Translations under genes and position numbers: made by a program
Shown here: piece after piece, positions 11,785 through 23,147 of the stretch
Layout: the number at the start of each line of letters is the position of its first letter
Position numbering within the stretch: the stretch's first letter is position 1
Assembly: GCF_000247815.1 (NCBI RefSeq)
Contig: NC_021681.1
Coordinates: 5,578,713-5,642,712, forward strand
Length of the DNA stretch: 64,000 bases
Direction of reading: 5' to 3'
From: Ficedula albicollis
Lineage: Eukaryota; Chordata; Aves; Passeriformes; Muscicapidae
The notes under the pieces: generated by a model
Database searches by the model: none
Told to the model about the DNA's origin: nothing
Seen by the model: the letters and a program-made list of their open reading frames with translations, nothing else

Positions 11785-11869
11785 TTTTGTTCTCGGTGCC
11801 TGTGGGAAGATAGGTTGTGAGGATAGTGCAGGATAGTGCAGAAGGCAATCCTTCCCAATGAATTACAGC

Positions 11870-12290
11870 TGTACTGATTGCTGAGGAGTGGAGACAGCCT
11901 TGCCTGCCCAGGGAGGATGGGTGTTATAAAAGAGTGGGTCTGCTGGCCACAAGCTGCAGTTGGAGTTTGAGATCCAGAGTCTGCTGTAGTTTGGGATGGA
12001 GTCTGCTGGCTGTGCTGTGAGGAGGAAGGGACACGTGGCCGTGCAAGGGGCAGACAAGGTAAGAAGATGCTGCGTGAGGGACAGACAGGATCAGGCAGCC
12101 AGGTAAGGGGCAGCTTGGGGTTAGCTAGTCATGGAGAAGGAAGAAGGGAACTTGCAGAAAGGAGAGAAGGAGTCAGTGCTGTGTGGAGCTGCCTGTGAGG
12201 AAAGGAGTCAGAGCTGCCTGAAGTCCACTGGGAGAAAGCATGAAAAGTTTTTAATAAAGAACTGATGGTGGTGTCAGCCCAGTCTGTCTT
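11870..12290 (+). mobile_element. Possible degraded LTR-like element
   Basis: A TATA-like TTATAAAA at 11924-11931 is followed by purine-rich sequence and an AATAAA at 12253-12258, ending in AT-rich DNA. This promoter-plus-polyadenylation order is what an LTR shows, but no TG...CA ends or target-site duplication could be fixed. It might equally be chance. Two GTAAG donor-like sites lie at about 12059 and 12106. Confidence 0.3.
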
Positions 12291-13147
12291 GACATAATTA
12301 CTAGAAGTGCCAATCTATCAAACCTAATCTGTAATGTTTTGGTTTCCTTTCAACTCAAAAGTTGAGCTTAAATTAAAGGTTCCTCCTGAATATGAGCAAA
12401 GTTCTTTATTTCAGACCAAAGGTCTTCTCTTGGCTCCAAAGCAGCTGAGGGCAGGTAGAAGTGGCAAAGCAGTGCAGGAATACCTCCAAGTTTTAAAAAC
12501 TATTTTTAATATCATTATGCAGTCAGCTGTCTGTCAAGGACATCAGAACATAACATTTTGGTGTTATTCAGGTGTTTTTCCATGAGTTGCAAGGACAGTC
12601 CAGGCCCCACCACTCCCTAATCTCTAGGCATGGTTTTTCCTCATTACAGTAGCTTTCTCCTAGCTCAGCCTAAGGATGCATCGTTTGGACTTCCATCAGC
12701 ACTTTGTTGGTGATGTTGCACTTTGTAACAAACCCATGCTTGTGAAAAACCCCGATTTGACTTTAAAGGTGGCACTTGGAGCCTTTAAATTGCTCTGATA
12801 CCTTTGAAAATTGACTCTGTCAACAGAGGGTGACAGATCCTTGCGAAGGAATGTGTGAGGTGAGAACACAGAAAGTAAAAGAGACATTTCTGTTGCCTGG
12901 CACTGATAAAGATCCATCCTCGGGATTTGTCACATTATTTGCTGTATTTCAGGATGCTTGAGACCATAGAGTGCAGCTCACCTGGACTTCATAAAAATAA
13001 TAAAAAAAAAAAAAAGGTAAAATCCCTGGAGAAAAGTGCCACTACCACAACTGGGAAGAATCCGTAGGGAAGAGAGTAGCAATGTGTATTTGTATAATAA
13101 TTCAGATCAGTACCAATCTCCTCCCAGAGCTGCTGTCAGTGCCTTGC
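12291..13147. other. Unique non-coding DNA, no gene recognised
   Basis: AT-rich sequence ending in an A-run at about 12999-13014, just upstream of the telomere-like block. No gene recognised. Confidence 0.5.
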
Positions 13148-13745
13148 CTAGGGTTAGGGTTAAAGTTAGGCTTAGAGTTTGGATTTGGGTTAGGGCCAGG
13201 CCCTCAGGGCTAGGATTGGGTTAGTGTTAGGGCTAAGGTTAGCCCCTAAGGGTTAGGATTTGGTTAGGGTTAGTCTTAGGGTTAAGGTTAGAGTTTGGCT
13301 AGGGTTTTGGTTAGGCTTAGGGGTAGAGTTAGGTTTAGGCCAATAGGTTTAGGGTTATTGTCAGGCTGTTGGGGTTATGGTTAGGCTTAGGTTTAGGCTG
13401 CTATTGTTTGGCTTAGGTTATTAGCGTTATGGGTAGGATTATTGTCAGGACTAGGCCCTCTGGGTTAGGTTTAGGGTTTTGTTGGTCATGGCTAGGGTTC
13501 AGTTTAGGCTGCTGGGGTTAGGATTAGACTGTTAGGGTCAGGCACTTACGATTAGGGTTAACATTAGGGATACTAGGGTTAGTGTTACTGGGGTTGCTGC
13601 TATAGTTACTGGGCTCAAGGTTATGCTAAGGGTTAAGGTAGGGTTAGGGTGAAGGTTGGGGTCAGGGTTACTGCTGTAGTTACTGGGGTTGGGGTAGGCT
13701 TTTGGTTAGGGTTAGGCTAAGGTTTAAGATCAGGTTGGGGTTACA
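13148..13745 (+). repeat. Degenerate interstitial telomeric (TTAGGG-like) repeat
   Basis: About 600 bp made of TTAGGG variants: GGGTTAGGGTT strings mixed with TTAGGC, TTAGAG, TTTAGG, TTATTG, TTACTGGGG and similar. The G-rich strand is the plus strand throughout. The decay is heavy and perfect hexamers rarely run more than two or three in a row. Unique DNA and CR1 lie on both sides, so this is not a live chromosome end. It could be an old fusion point, a telomere-templated break repair or an old subtelomeric array. Confidence 0.92.
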
Positions 13746-15235
13746 GCACTTAGAACTCTGGCTGCCTTTGGAGTGCCAAACTCCTCCTCCAAAGTAATAT
13801 CAGGGAACTGGGAGGGTGAGATGTGTTTTACAGGGAGAAGGGCCACCATTTGTGTCCAGGGGCCTGTGGCTGGGAGCTGGCTTCTGCCTGCTTCATTGGG
13901 TTTTAGGTGTGATTTAGTGTCAGATGAGCTGGCTCAGGCAGCAGAGCTCTGCAGTCCTGGGATGTCAGCACTGGCTCCAGGACAGCGAATCCTTCAGAAG
14001 GCACCGAGTGGAGAACCACCAATCCCCCAGAGTCACTTCTCAGGGCCCAGGGGCAGGCCAAAGATCTGGATGCACATTGCTGATTTCCTTTCATCCTTTT
14101 GATCCATTCTCCTCTTCCTTTTGCTCTTTCTGGTTTTGAGTGCCTGTGGAAGATTTTCTCTATTGACTCCAAATCCAACACCAAATAATGTGGTTTGCAG
14201 GTTGCAAATCCAAAATGAAAACTGCAGCTGATCCAGCTGAAGCCCTCTCCAGTAAGATATCACTGGAGCAGGCACTATCCCACATCATCTTGCTGTGGAA
14301 AGTGCTCTCCTCCCTGCTCACAAATTGTGCCAGTGATTATCCCAGTGATCACCACACTGGGAGTCTGGGCACAGGCTTGGAGAGGTTTGTGCCTCTGCTC
14401 CCAGAGATTCCCTTGGTGGCTGTGTCCCTTTGTTCCCCTCAGTGTCACGTTCTGCCAGTGAGGATGCAGAGGGCAGTGCTGAAACCTCCTTCTCCCAGCT
14501 CATCCCTAGCAATACTCCTGTCTGGGAGAGGATGGGGATCTGCATTTGACAGGAATGACTGAAAGGTGAGCCCCAGCATCCCTGGTTCTGTGCACATCTG
14601 CCCCTCCTCTGCAGCTCTGCTGAGATCCACAGGATCCACGTGGGGGAATTCAGCACAGAATAAACCCAACGTTCCCTGCATTGTTCAGGAAGCCCAGGGG
14701 GGTTTTACCCTGCCTTAAAATGGGTTTGATTTTTTTTCCTAGGAAATCCCCAAGGAATGTAGCATTGAAGAAAAGTTTTCTCCAAGCATCCCATCAATAT
14801 TTTTTCCCTTTGGTTTGAAGTGAGCTGATACCTTGTGCTTTTGTGGCAGGAAAAATGGGAGCTGCAACACAGTGTTCAGGGCAATCCTGCTGCCTGCAGA
14901 GTCCTTGAAATGGATCTGCTTATTCATCCCTTTGGAATCCAGGAGGGGGCCCTTTCTCCAGGGTGAAATATGTTCAGTTTTGTTGATCTAGACAGAAAAA
15001 GGCAAAAAAAATGTCTTAAAGCACAGCTGATGCATTTCTTTGTATGCTCCTTTTCCTTGTGAATTAAAGATCAGCCCATAGACTTATTCACCTTCTAAGA
15101 TGACATTTGAATTGAGTGATATGAGCATGAAGAAATTCTTATCACTTTGATCAGATGCTTGAATTCTGCATTTTGGTTCTTTTAATACAAGATTTTAGAA
15201 ACTTGTTCTGGGGAATACAAAATTGTTAATATTAA
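13746..15235. other. Unique non-coding DNA, no gene recognised
   Basis: About 1.5 kb with no recognised gene or repeat. AT-richer from about 14990 on. Confidence 0.5.
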
Positions 15236-15700
15236 TAGAGTATTCTGAGCTGGAAGGGACCCACAAGGATCATCAGTCCAGCTCCTGGCCCTGCACAGAC
15301 AACCCAACAATCCCACCCTGTGCATCCCTGAGTGTTGTCCAGATGCTCCTGGAGCTCTGGCAGCCTCGGGGCTGTGCCCATTCCCTGGGGAGCCTGGGCA
15401 GTGCCCAGCACCCTCTGATATCCAACCTAAACTCCCCTGACACGGCTCCAGCAGCTCTCTGGGTCCTGTTCCTGGTCATAGAGAGCAGAGATTGGAGCAG
15501 CCCGTTGGGATGGGTTCTGCCCTCAGTCTCCTGTTCTCCAGCTGAACAGACCAAGTGCCCTCAGTTGCTCCTTGTTGTGCCCCCTCCAGAGCCTTCCCCA
15601 TCCTTGTATCCCTCTTCTGGATGCTTTGGATCCTTTCCACATCGTGGTGCCCCAGGACTGTTACAAGGGGCTGTTTCACTGTGGTCCAGAACAAGATTTC
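15236..15700 (-). mobile_element. CR1 LINE 3' fragment, reverse orientation
   Basis: The plus strand reads 'agagtattctgagctggaag', 'ggacccacaaggatcatcag', 'ccctgcacagacaacccaac', 'gtgcccattccctggggagc', 'tccagagccttccccatcct', 'ccctcttctggatgctttgg', 'gtggtgccccaggactgtta'. About 465 bp. The same subfamily occurs at 27683-28030 and, as a stub, at 16951-17039. Confidence 0.88.
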
Positions 15701-15744
15701 CTCCCCTTTCAGCCAGCACTCAGATGGGAATTCTATTAAAAATC

Positions 15745-16310
15745 TATAACCATTGACCAAAATAACCATTATGCTTAAATCAGTAATCTCAGAATATCTC
15801 ACCCGGCAGATCTTTATTATATCACACGCTTAACCTGACTTAATGTATTATATAGCACCCATTAGTGGAATAGATTAACTTCAGATGTTCCCTTTTCCAC
15901 ATTAATAATGCAATCAAAAATTTATGCCAGACACTTTCTGCTCTAAACTGCACAAGGAAGATCTGAAGAAATATGAAAAAAAAAAAAAAAAGCTTCGTGT
16001 GCATCTATTGAATAAGAAATGCTTGATTTTTGTAACGTTTTGTGGGAATCAAAGGGCTGGAAAACAAACTATTTGAGTTGTGGAACAACTGCCACGAAGG
16101 CAGAGCAGAGCGGCTGGTCAAGGTTAAGACTCTTTTATCGTAATGAAAGATCTGTTCCTGTGAGCTTGCCATGGGCAATGTGTTTGTTCATTATGTGGGA
16201 AGCCGAGGAAGGCTGGGATCGTTTCATTTGCTGCCTTTTAACTGCTGGTGCTCTTGCAAACGAGCTGATATGTAATTATAATACACTCACCACTTAGGCA
16301 TCTTTATTAG
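15745..16310. promoter_or_regulatory. Candidate conserved non-coding element (speculative)
   Basis: A compositionally distinct AT-rich block with several TAAT-core sites, an A-run at about 15976-15992 and interspersed CpGs (for example AACGTTTTG near 16036). It is free of CR1 and LTR sequence and lies between repeats. Its texture resembles vertebrate enhancer-type conserved elements, but conservation cannot be measured here. No coding frame is supported. Confidence 0.25.
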
Positions 16311-16950
16311 CCTTTGGCAGCCTGGCCGTTGTGTGACTGGGGAGGCTTTGAGTGTGGTGGCCTCAGCAAATCCTTTACAGCTCAGACAGGAACTATTTGG
16401 CTGCTGCTTCCCTGGCTGTCACTCCTAGGTGGGTTTGTTTTGCCGTGAAAAGAGAGAAAGGAAGGCAGTGAGAACAGCTCACAGTCACCTGGAAGCAAAT
16501 ACCCAGCAGTGATGGGAGATCTCAGAAACAAACGCTCAAAATCACCCGGCTGAGGTGTGGAATCATTTCCAGCACAAAGAAACCGCAATTAGTTCGTGTG
16601 TGTTCCAGGAGCAGAGAGTAAAGGCTGGCTTTGTCATGAAAATAATTTATGGGGAATTACTCGTTGTATCTTACTCCAGGTACTGGCAAGGCAGGACGTT
16701 TTCCCCTCGAAATCGGTAATCAAATGTGGGAGTTAGGGAAAACGATGCTGATAGCTCAGAAATACAGCAATACTTGGGAACAGGTGAAATGCAGCAGTGT
16801 CACCCAAGGAGAGGGCAGGAACTCTGCTGCCTTCAGCTTGATGCACCCTTTGTTATCCACAATTTTCTCTTATGCTGAAATCACGTAATTCCAGCATTCC
16901 TCCCCCTGTGTATCAGTTGGGAAGGGGTGAATCTTGCCAATTCCAAAGGG
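16311..16950. other. Unique non-coding DNA, no gene recognised
   Basis: Nothing recognised between the AT-rich block and the CR1 stub. Confidence 0.5.
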
Positions 16951-17039
16951 AGTCATAGAGCATCCAGAGCTGGAAGGGACCCACAAGGATCATGGAGCCC
17001 AGCTCCTTGCCAGGACACCCCACTAATCCCACATGTCAG
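16951..17039 (-). mobile_element. CR1 LINE 3' stub, reverse orientation
   Basis: The plus strand reads 'agtcatagagcatccagagc', 'tggaagggacccacaaggat', 'catggagcccagctcc', the reverse complement of the CR1 end seen in full at 15236. About 90 bp remains. Confidence 0.8.
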
Positions 17040-17321
17040 GAAAATCAGTCCACAAACACCAGAGGTTTATGTCCAAAAAGGAGTCAGAGGAGTCCTTTTT
17101 CTTTTATTTGAATAAAGGGAGAGGCCATAGGCCATTCTCTCAAATTTTTGGAGGACACAAACTCCTTTTTATCCTAATTTCCCAGCCACATTTCCCTCTT
17201 TCCCCATTTGCTGAGGTGCTTGAGAGGCACAGACTCCCCAGAACACCTGATACCTGAGATTCCCCCCTAATGTATAACCCTCCCTTTTAATTTTTAATTC
17301 TTATAGAATTCATGGTTTTTT

Positions 17322-17500
17322 CCCCATTGCTTCTTTCATCTTCCGATATCCAATTTCATTTATCAGCAAACCTACAGTTTGTTTTAAAGGCAAATGTATT
17401 TTCCATTCATCAATCAGTGGAATCCACCCCATTGTTTCTTTTATCTCTCAGTGCTAGCCTTACCTACCAGCAGACCCACAGCTTGTTTGTAAAGACAAAT
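17322..17500. repeat. Diverged tandem duplication, period 105 bp
   Basis: A segment starting CCCCATTGCTTCTTTCATC at 17322 and running through CAGCAAACCTACAGTTTG is repeated from 17427 (CCCCATTGTTTCTTTTATC ... CAGCAGACCCACAGCTTG). The copies differ at many positions, so the duplication is old. It lies in AT-rich sequence just left of an LTR and could be repeat-derived, but no family was recognised. Confidence 0.7.
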
Positions 17501-17663
17501 CCGACATTCCTCTCACTCCCATGTGCTGGTGAGTGACTTTCCTTCTCGTTCAGAGCTCAGCACCCTGAGCTGGGAGCAGCAAGAAAAGGAGGATTGCTCT
17601 GGCAGGGAGAAATCCCTGCCCCATCCTCCAAAAGCCAGTCCTCAGACAGAGCAACAGCAGTGC

Positions 17664-18245
17664 TGTTACCTAATTAATGGTTTGTCTCAGTTTTGTCTGT
17701 TTTCTCTCAGAGCTAGGATTAGCAAAAACAAGATAGAAACAGTTTTTCTTGTGTTTGGGCTTGGATGTTTATTAAATCTTATCAGAAAATATTGGTGTAT
17801 GACAGCACTTCCAGCTACCTGCTAGAAGAGAGGAAAATGGCAAAAGATGCAGCTGCTAAAAGTCTTTTAAAGCTAAACAGCCCAATAGAGAATTAACACC
17901 TATATTGTTTATATTTTTGGCCTAATAGCTACGTTCCTATGATCCTTAGTGTGACACAGACTGACCAACCAGAAACTACTACTTGAAACCCATGAAGAAG
18001 GAAGAAGAAAGATGAACAAAGAGCCACCACCCAAAATCCTCCATGTTGTCCCATACCTATTGCTGTACTATAAAAGCTTCAGATTTAAAACCCGTCACCA
18101 TGTGAAAGCACACACTTCTAAATCACTACACACTCGTGATTTTGACTTCATCACTCAAATTTGGAAGCCATCTCCAAGGCCTCAGGAGGGGTCTGTGCCA
18201 GAAAGCACAGGAAGCTCAAAACCCCCAGGTTTCTGGGGTCCAACA
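17664..18245 (-). mobile_element. Endogenous retrovirus LTR, probably solo, minus strand
   Basis: Read on the minus strand the element begins TGTTGGACCCCAGAAACC and ends ATTAGGTAACA, giving TG...CA termini and a TGTT/AACA terminal inversion over 582 bp. On the same strand a TATA-like motif (ATATAAAC, about 17908-17914) precedes an AATAAA (17768-17773) by about 140 bp, the U3-R-U5 order of an LTR. No internal gag, pol or env sequence is beside it and no clear target-site duplication is visible. The overall sequence is familiar from passerine LTR families, but the family name was not fixed. Confidence 0.7.
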
Positions 18246-18365
18246 AGAGAGGTCTGCAGAAGCTTGAGGGGACACTGTGCTCCCTGGAGCTGCTGTCAGC
18301 CAGTGTGTGATGAACTGCAGAGAGCACTGACCTCCCTTCCCTGCCTTCCTCGGCCTGCTGGGCAC

Positions 18366-19010
18366 CACTGGGGTGAGGATGAGGATGGTGGGTGGTGTCA
18401 GTGGTGCTGGGAATGAACCCCTGTGGCAGCACTGGGGTGGGGATGAGGACGGTGGGTGGTGTCAGTGGTGCTGGGAATGAACCCCTGTGGCAGCACTGGG
18501 GTGGGGATGAGGACGGTGGGTGGTGTCAGTGGTGCTGGGAATGAACCCCTGTGGCAGCACTGGGGTGGGATGGGGATGAGGACGGTGGATGGTGTCAGTG
18601 GTGCTGGGAATGAACCCCTGTGGCAGCACTGGGGTGGGGATGAGGACGGTGGGTGGTGTCAGTGGTGCTGGGAATGAACCCCTGTGGCAGCACTGGGGTG
18701 GGGATGAGGACGGTGGGTGGTGTCAGTGGTGCTGGGAATGAACCCCTGTGGCAGCACTGGGGTGGGGATGAGGACGGTGGGTGGTGTCAGTGGTGCTGGG
18801 AATGAACCCCTGTGGCAGCACTGGGGTGGGGATGAGGACGGTGGGTGGTGTCAGTGGTGCTGGGAATGAACCCCTGTGGCAGCACTGGGGTGGGGATGAG
18901 GACGGTGGGTGGTGTCAGTGGTGCTGGGAATGAACCCCTGTGGCAGCACTGGGGTGGGGATGAGGACGGTGGGTGGTGTCAGTGGTGCTGGGAATGAACC
19001 CCTGTGGCAG
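18366..19010. repeat. 64-bp minisatellite, 10 head-to-tail copies
   Basis: Units start at 18366, 18430, 18494, 18558, 18627, 18691, 18755, 18819, 18883 and 18947. Nine are 64 bp and the 18558 unit is 69 bp because of a 5-bp GGGAT-type insertion. Each holds GGGATGAGGACGGTGGGTGG, TGTCAGTGGTGCTGGG and AATGAACCCCTGTGGCAGC. The first unit has a few unique variants and the others look nearly identical, suggesting recent expansion. The plus strand is G-rich. The unit length is not a multiple of three, so the frames through it are not coding. Confidence 0.97.
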
Positions 19011-21059
19011 CACCAGGGGAATCCAGGCACACAGAGCTGGCACAGCCATATCCCATGTCCTCGTGTCAGAGCCCGTGTGGTGACTCTGGGGATGGGCTCA
19101 GAGGTTCTGCTCTGCTTCTCCTGCCCACCCAGCACTTTGCAAACAGCTGGAGAGCAGCCCTGGGGTGGGAGTCAGTACCAAACCCCTAGCAGCTCTAAAC
19201 CAGCAGGTAAGGAAGATGAGGACTTGTCCCATGGGCTGGAAGTGGCCACCCATCCCCTCACTGAGCCCCAGGCAAGGAGGGCGTGGGGAGACTCAGGTCT
19301 GTGCTCACTTTCCTAAGCAGAAATAAAAAGGGAGACAAATCCCACTCCTGCTGCATTCCTAGCTCAGTGCAGCCCACAAACACCTGCCTGTTAATGGGAT
19401 GGTTGGAGCACTGGCTGCTCCTGACACCTCCTGGCAGCTCTGTCCCCACCACAGCTCTGCTTTCATTTCCAGGCCCCACCAGATCTAACCTCTCCAGCGG
19501 CACAGGAGAGGCTTAAAGAATAATTGCACCGAGTGGGAAAGGAAGCCTTTGCCTTCCTAAATCTGGCAGGGTCTGGTGGGAGCAGGGAGCAGGCAGGAGC
19601 CCCAGCTGGGAGATCTGGAACCTGCAGCAGAGCAGGGACCCCGGGTCTGTGCTGGCCACGGAGCATCAGGAGAACGGCAGCCACTGCACAACAGCAGCTC
19701 CCTGACCTCAATTTTCTCCGTGGAGAAAAGAGCAGGTCAAGTGGAAAGTGCTTAAGGAGGAAATTTGTTTCCTTCCAGCCAGGGAGTCAGGAAGATAGGC
19801 GGCTATTGCGTGTGCTGGAATAAACCAAATTAATTTTGTGCTGTGCGCTGGCTCGAGGAGCTGAGGGCAAGGCGGGGAAGATAATGGACTTTGATGTTTT
19901 ACTTGAACTCAACAAAACACCTGGCAAGAAGCAGGGACTCGCTACAAGGCAGCTCCTAACCCAGGCAACTGCTTCCTTTTGTTTTCTTTCTTTCCAGTGT
20001 AATCCCGAGCATTAACCGGGCTGGTTCATATTTCCAGTGGAATAAAAGGTGCATTGTGAAAGGGAGAGGGAAACAAGAGGCTTTAACAATTTCCTTTGCT
20101 GCCCCCGACAGCCCCGTGGCGTCCCCCCCTTGCAGGGCAAAGCCCCAGGTGAGACCCCCGTGGCGAGGGGAGGGCTGAGCCTGGTGGCACTGGGTGTCAG
20201 GGGCACTGGGACCTCCAAGAGAGGGGCTAGAGCCGTGACTTTCTGACAGATTTCTTCCAAACCGCTTCATCTTCCTGCTGCTGCAGCAGGGGCAGGAAGG
20301 TCCCTGAATCCTGAGCACTGACACCCTGTGAAAAAATGTCACTGCCAACATCAGCTTCCTCTGCTGCCTCACTTCCTGCCTCTCTGCCAGCCCTGCATCA
20401 GACCCCAACTCCCTGAACCACCCTCAGCATGGGGTTCTTTTATTTTAGAGAGATCTAGAGGCACCTGCCAAGCCTCTCCTTGCTCCTCTTTCCCAGTTTT
20501 GGGACAGGAACAGGCACAAACTCTTCCAAGCCTTCCCATGAACACAACTTTCAAGTCAGGCTGGAACAAAAGTGACAGCGTTCTCCTAATGCCAGCTGCT
20601 AAAAATACATTTCTGTGCTTGATAATTGAATGCAAGATGAAAAGCAAGTTTTAAGCAGAAGTAAGAGCTGCCTATTTCTGGCAAATTCCCAACTCCCCCA
20701 GTCCCCTGCGGAATGTCAGTGCATATCAATATCGTCTGCCTGGGAAAATTTACATTTTGGGGAGCTGGCAGGTGCTGCTGAGTAGGGTTTTGGATTTAAC
20801 TGGAAGAGATTTTGGGCTGCCACTTTCTGTGCTCCCTGTTTGGGATCCTAAAGCCACCACAGGGACAGCTTTCCATCCCCAAAGCAGGAGGAGGGAGGAG
20901 AATCACAGCATTGGGGTTGGAATGCTCATCTCACGCCAGCTCCCTGCTGTGGACAGGGACACTTTCCACTAAACCAGTTGCCCAGAGCTTTTTTCCCTCC
21001 TTGGGGTTGGATTTGCTCCTTATCCCCAGGCAGGGAGCTCCTGGATGTGAGTTTGGGAT
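19011..21059. other. Unique non-coding DNA, no gene recognised
   Basis: About 2 kb with moderate GC and no recognised gene. A short stretch at about 20899-20935 ('gaatcacagcattggggttg') may be a CR1 tip, too short to call. Confidence 0.5.
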
Positions 21060-21225
21060 GTGTTCCACTGGAAGGGGCTGCCCAGGGAGGTTTGGAGTCC
21101 CCATCCCTGCAGGTGTCCAAGGAATGGCTGGAGGTGGCACTCAGTGCCCTGGGCTGGTGACAAGGTGGGGATCGAGCAAAAATCAGACTTGATGGCCTTG
21201 GAGGTCTTTCTGAACTATTTTATTC
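21060..21225 (+). mobile_element. CR1 LINE 3' fragment
   Basis: Landmarks: 'aaggggctgcccagggaggt', 'agtccccatccctgcaggtg', 'tggcactcagtgccctgggc', 'cttgatggccttggaggtct'. The last ~15 bases of the usual tip are eroded. Confidence 0.85.
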
Positions 21226-22044
21226 CATGGGTAATTACCAAATTCCTGAGCAAGGACATGCTTCCATTTTTGATTGCCAAACCTGATCATTCCAGGACAT
21301 TCAGATAAATTGGTGGCTTTATATAAAGGGCTTTCAGGATACTTTGAGGAAAACTTCTAGGAGGACTTCCAGGATAACTTCCCATCATTATTTACACATC
21401 TGCAGACCAATAAAATGCATTATTCTGATAAAATGTTTATTTACCCCACCTCATTTTGCCCAGTTCACTGCCTGGATCCACCTGTGTGGCTGGAATTAGA
21501 TAGGGGGAGCTCACTGGCTTTATCTTTCTTCCCACATCAAGGTTTTGCAGCCAACCAATGAAATGCAGCTCCACAAATGCTCTGGATTAGGTAATGCTTT
21601 AAATTTGCATTTTGTCTGCTAAAAATAGGGGATTTTCTTCATTTTCCCTCACATTGCTGGTTGGAATGTGATGAAATGCCAAAGGTGAGATGTGTCCTCA
21701 CCAAAGTGAGCAGGGTTGGGTGTCCCAGGAGCTCCCCAGGGGTGGGGTGTTGGAAGGGTGACAGGGCTCCCCCAATGAACCTCCTGGGGACAGTTCCCTT
21801 TGCTTTTTGATGCCTGCAAGGTCTGTGGAGGTGTTGGGAGGATAGGACCTCACCTGTGATTCAGGCAAAGGCCATTTTTTCCTTGTGTTGCATTATGGAG
21901 CTTTTTTTGGAGGCCAGGAGAGGGGTTTCTGTGCTGATCCCAACCCTGAGCTGGGCTGGTCCCCAGGGTGGGCAGCAGGAAAGGGATTGGGATAGGGATT
22001 GGGATTCTGCGGCAGCAGGAAAGGGATTGGGATTCTGCCCCTCT
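21226..22044. other. Unique non-coding DNA with a 40-bp local duplication
   Basis: No gene recognised. GGCAGCAGGAAAGGGATTGG occurs at 21971 and 22011, with GGGATT repeats between them, a small slippage-type duplication. Confidence 0.55.
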
Positions 22045-22560
22045 GCCCCACTCAGGTGAGACCCCACCTGCAGAGCTGCCCCAGCCCTGGGGCCCAGCAC
22101 AGGAAGGATGTGGAGCCAGAGGAGGCACCAGGATGAGCAGAGGATGGAGCAGCTCTGCTGGGAGGAAAGGCTGGGAGAGCTGGGATTGTTCACCTGGAGA
22201 AGAGAAGGCTCCAGGGAGACCTTATAGAGGACTTTCAATATATAAGAGGGTCTTTCAAGAAAGATGAAGAGACTTTTTACAAAGACTTGTAGTTCCAAGA
22301 TAAGGAGGAATGGCTTCCCACTGCCAGAGGGCAGGGTTAGATGGGATTTTGGGAAGAAATCCTTCTTGTGAGGATGCTGAGACCCTGGCACAGGCTTCCC
22401 AGAGAAGCTGTGGCTTCCCCTGGATCCCTGGCAGTGTCCAAGGCCAGGCTGGATGGAGCTTGGAGCAACCTGGGCTAGTGGAAGGTGTCCCTGCCCATGG
22501 CATGAGTGGAATGGGATGGGCTTTAGGGTCCCTTCAAACCCAAACCCTTCTGTGATTCTA
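22045..22560 (+). mobile_element. CR1 LINE 3' region, about 515 bp
   Basis: One of the longest CR1 pieces here. In order: 'caggtgagaccccacctgca', 'gggaggaaaggctgggagag', 'ggagaagagaaggctccagg', 'gagaccttatagaggacttt', 'gagactttttacaaagactt', 'gaggaatggcttcccactgc', 'aaggccaggctggatggagc' and the terminal 'cccaaacccttctgtgattc'. The 5' edge reaches the region just after ORF2, but no intact reverse transcriptase remains. Confidence 0.93.
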
Positions 22561-23147
22561 AGTCTGTAATTAATGAGATATCAAGGTGTATTTGAAGGTG
22601 ATGGCACTCACTCTCCTAAGTCACTGTTACACATGGGCATGTCCAGAGTGAGCCATGAGAGACGAGCTTGGTTTGGATGTCACCCTGCCTCACCCAGGCT
22701 GGAGTCCCTTCCCCTTGTCTGTGTGACTGCAGCAAAGATTTCAGGAGCTGCTGGAGCTCTGCCTTCCACACCATAAATCCTTGGAGCAGTTCATCCAGCT
22801 GAACCTTAAAGCTGACTGCTTCTCTTTATGGAGATCTCTCACATTTTTCATTGCCTTTGCACCAGACCTCGTCAGTCCCACTCTCCTGCCAGAATACGAA
22901 GTGCCGGGAAAAATCTGATCTCTTTGGAGCTGACATTAAATTATGGCAAATAAATCTGTCACTTCAAGACAGTGTCAGTGTCCCCTGTTCCAGTGCACTG
23001 GACAGAAGTACTGTCTGAGAAAGGAACTGCTCATCTGACCTCTACTATTACCCTTAAGCTTTTTGGAATAAAAGTAAATCTTTTCCCTGGTGATTTCTAT
23101 TTCTTTCACACAAAGGTTTGTTTGATTTGATTTTACCTTAGTGCATT
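22561..23147. other. Unique non-coding DNA, no gene recognised
   Basis: Nothing recognised between two CR1 fragments. Confidence 0.5.

Noticed and set aside
12050..12110. GTAAG splice donors in a TATA/AATAAA context suggesting a small gene
   Set aside because: No coding frame or matching acceptors; a degraded LTR explains the signals as well.
13148..13745. Functional telomere or chromosome end
   Set aside because: The repeats are strongly degenerate and flanked on both sides by ordinary unique DNA and transposons.
18366..19010. CRISPR-like repeat array
   Set aside because: The 64-bp units abut without unique spacers and the DNA is vertebrate. It is a minisatellite.
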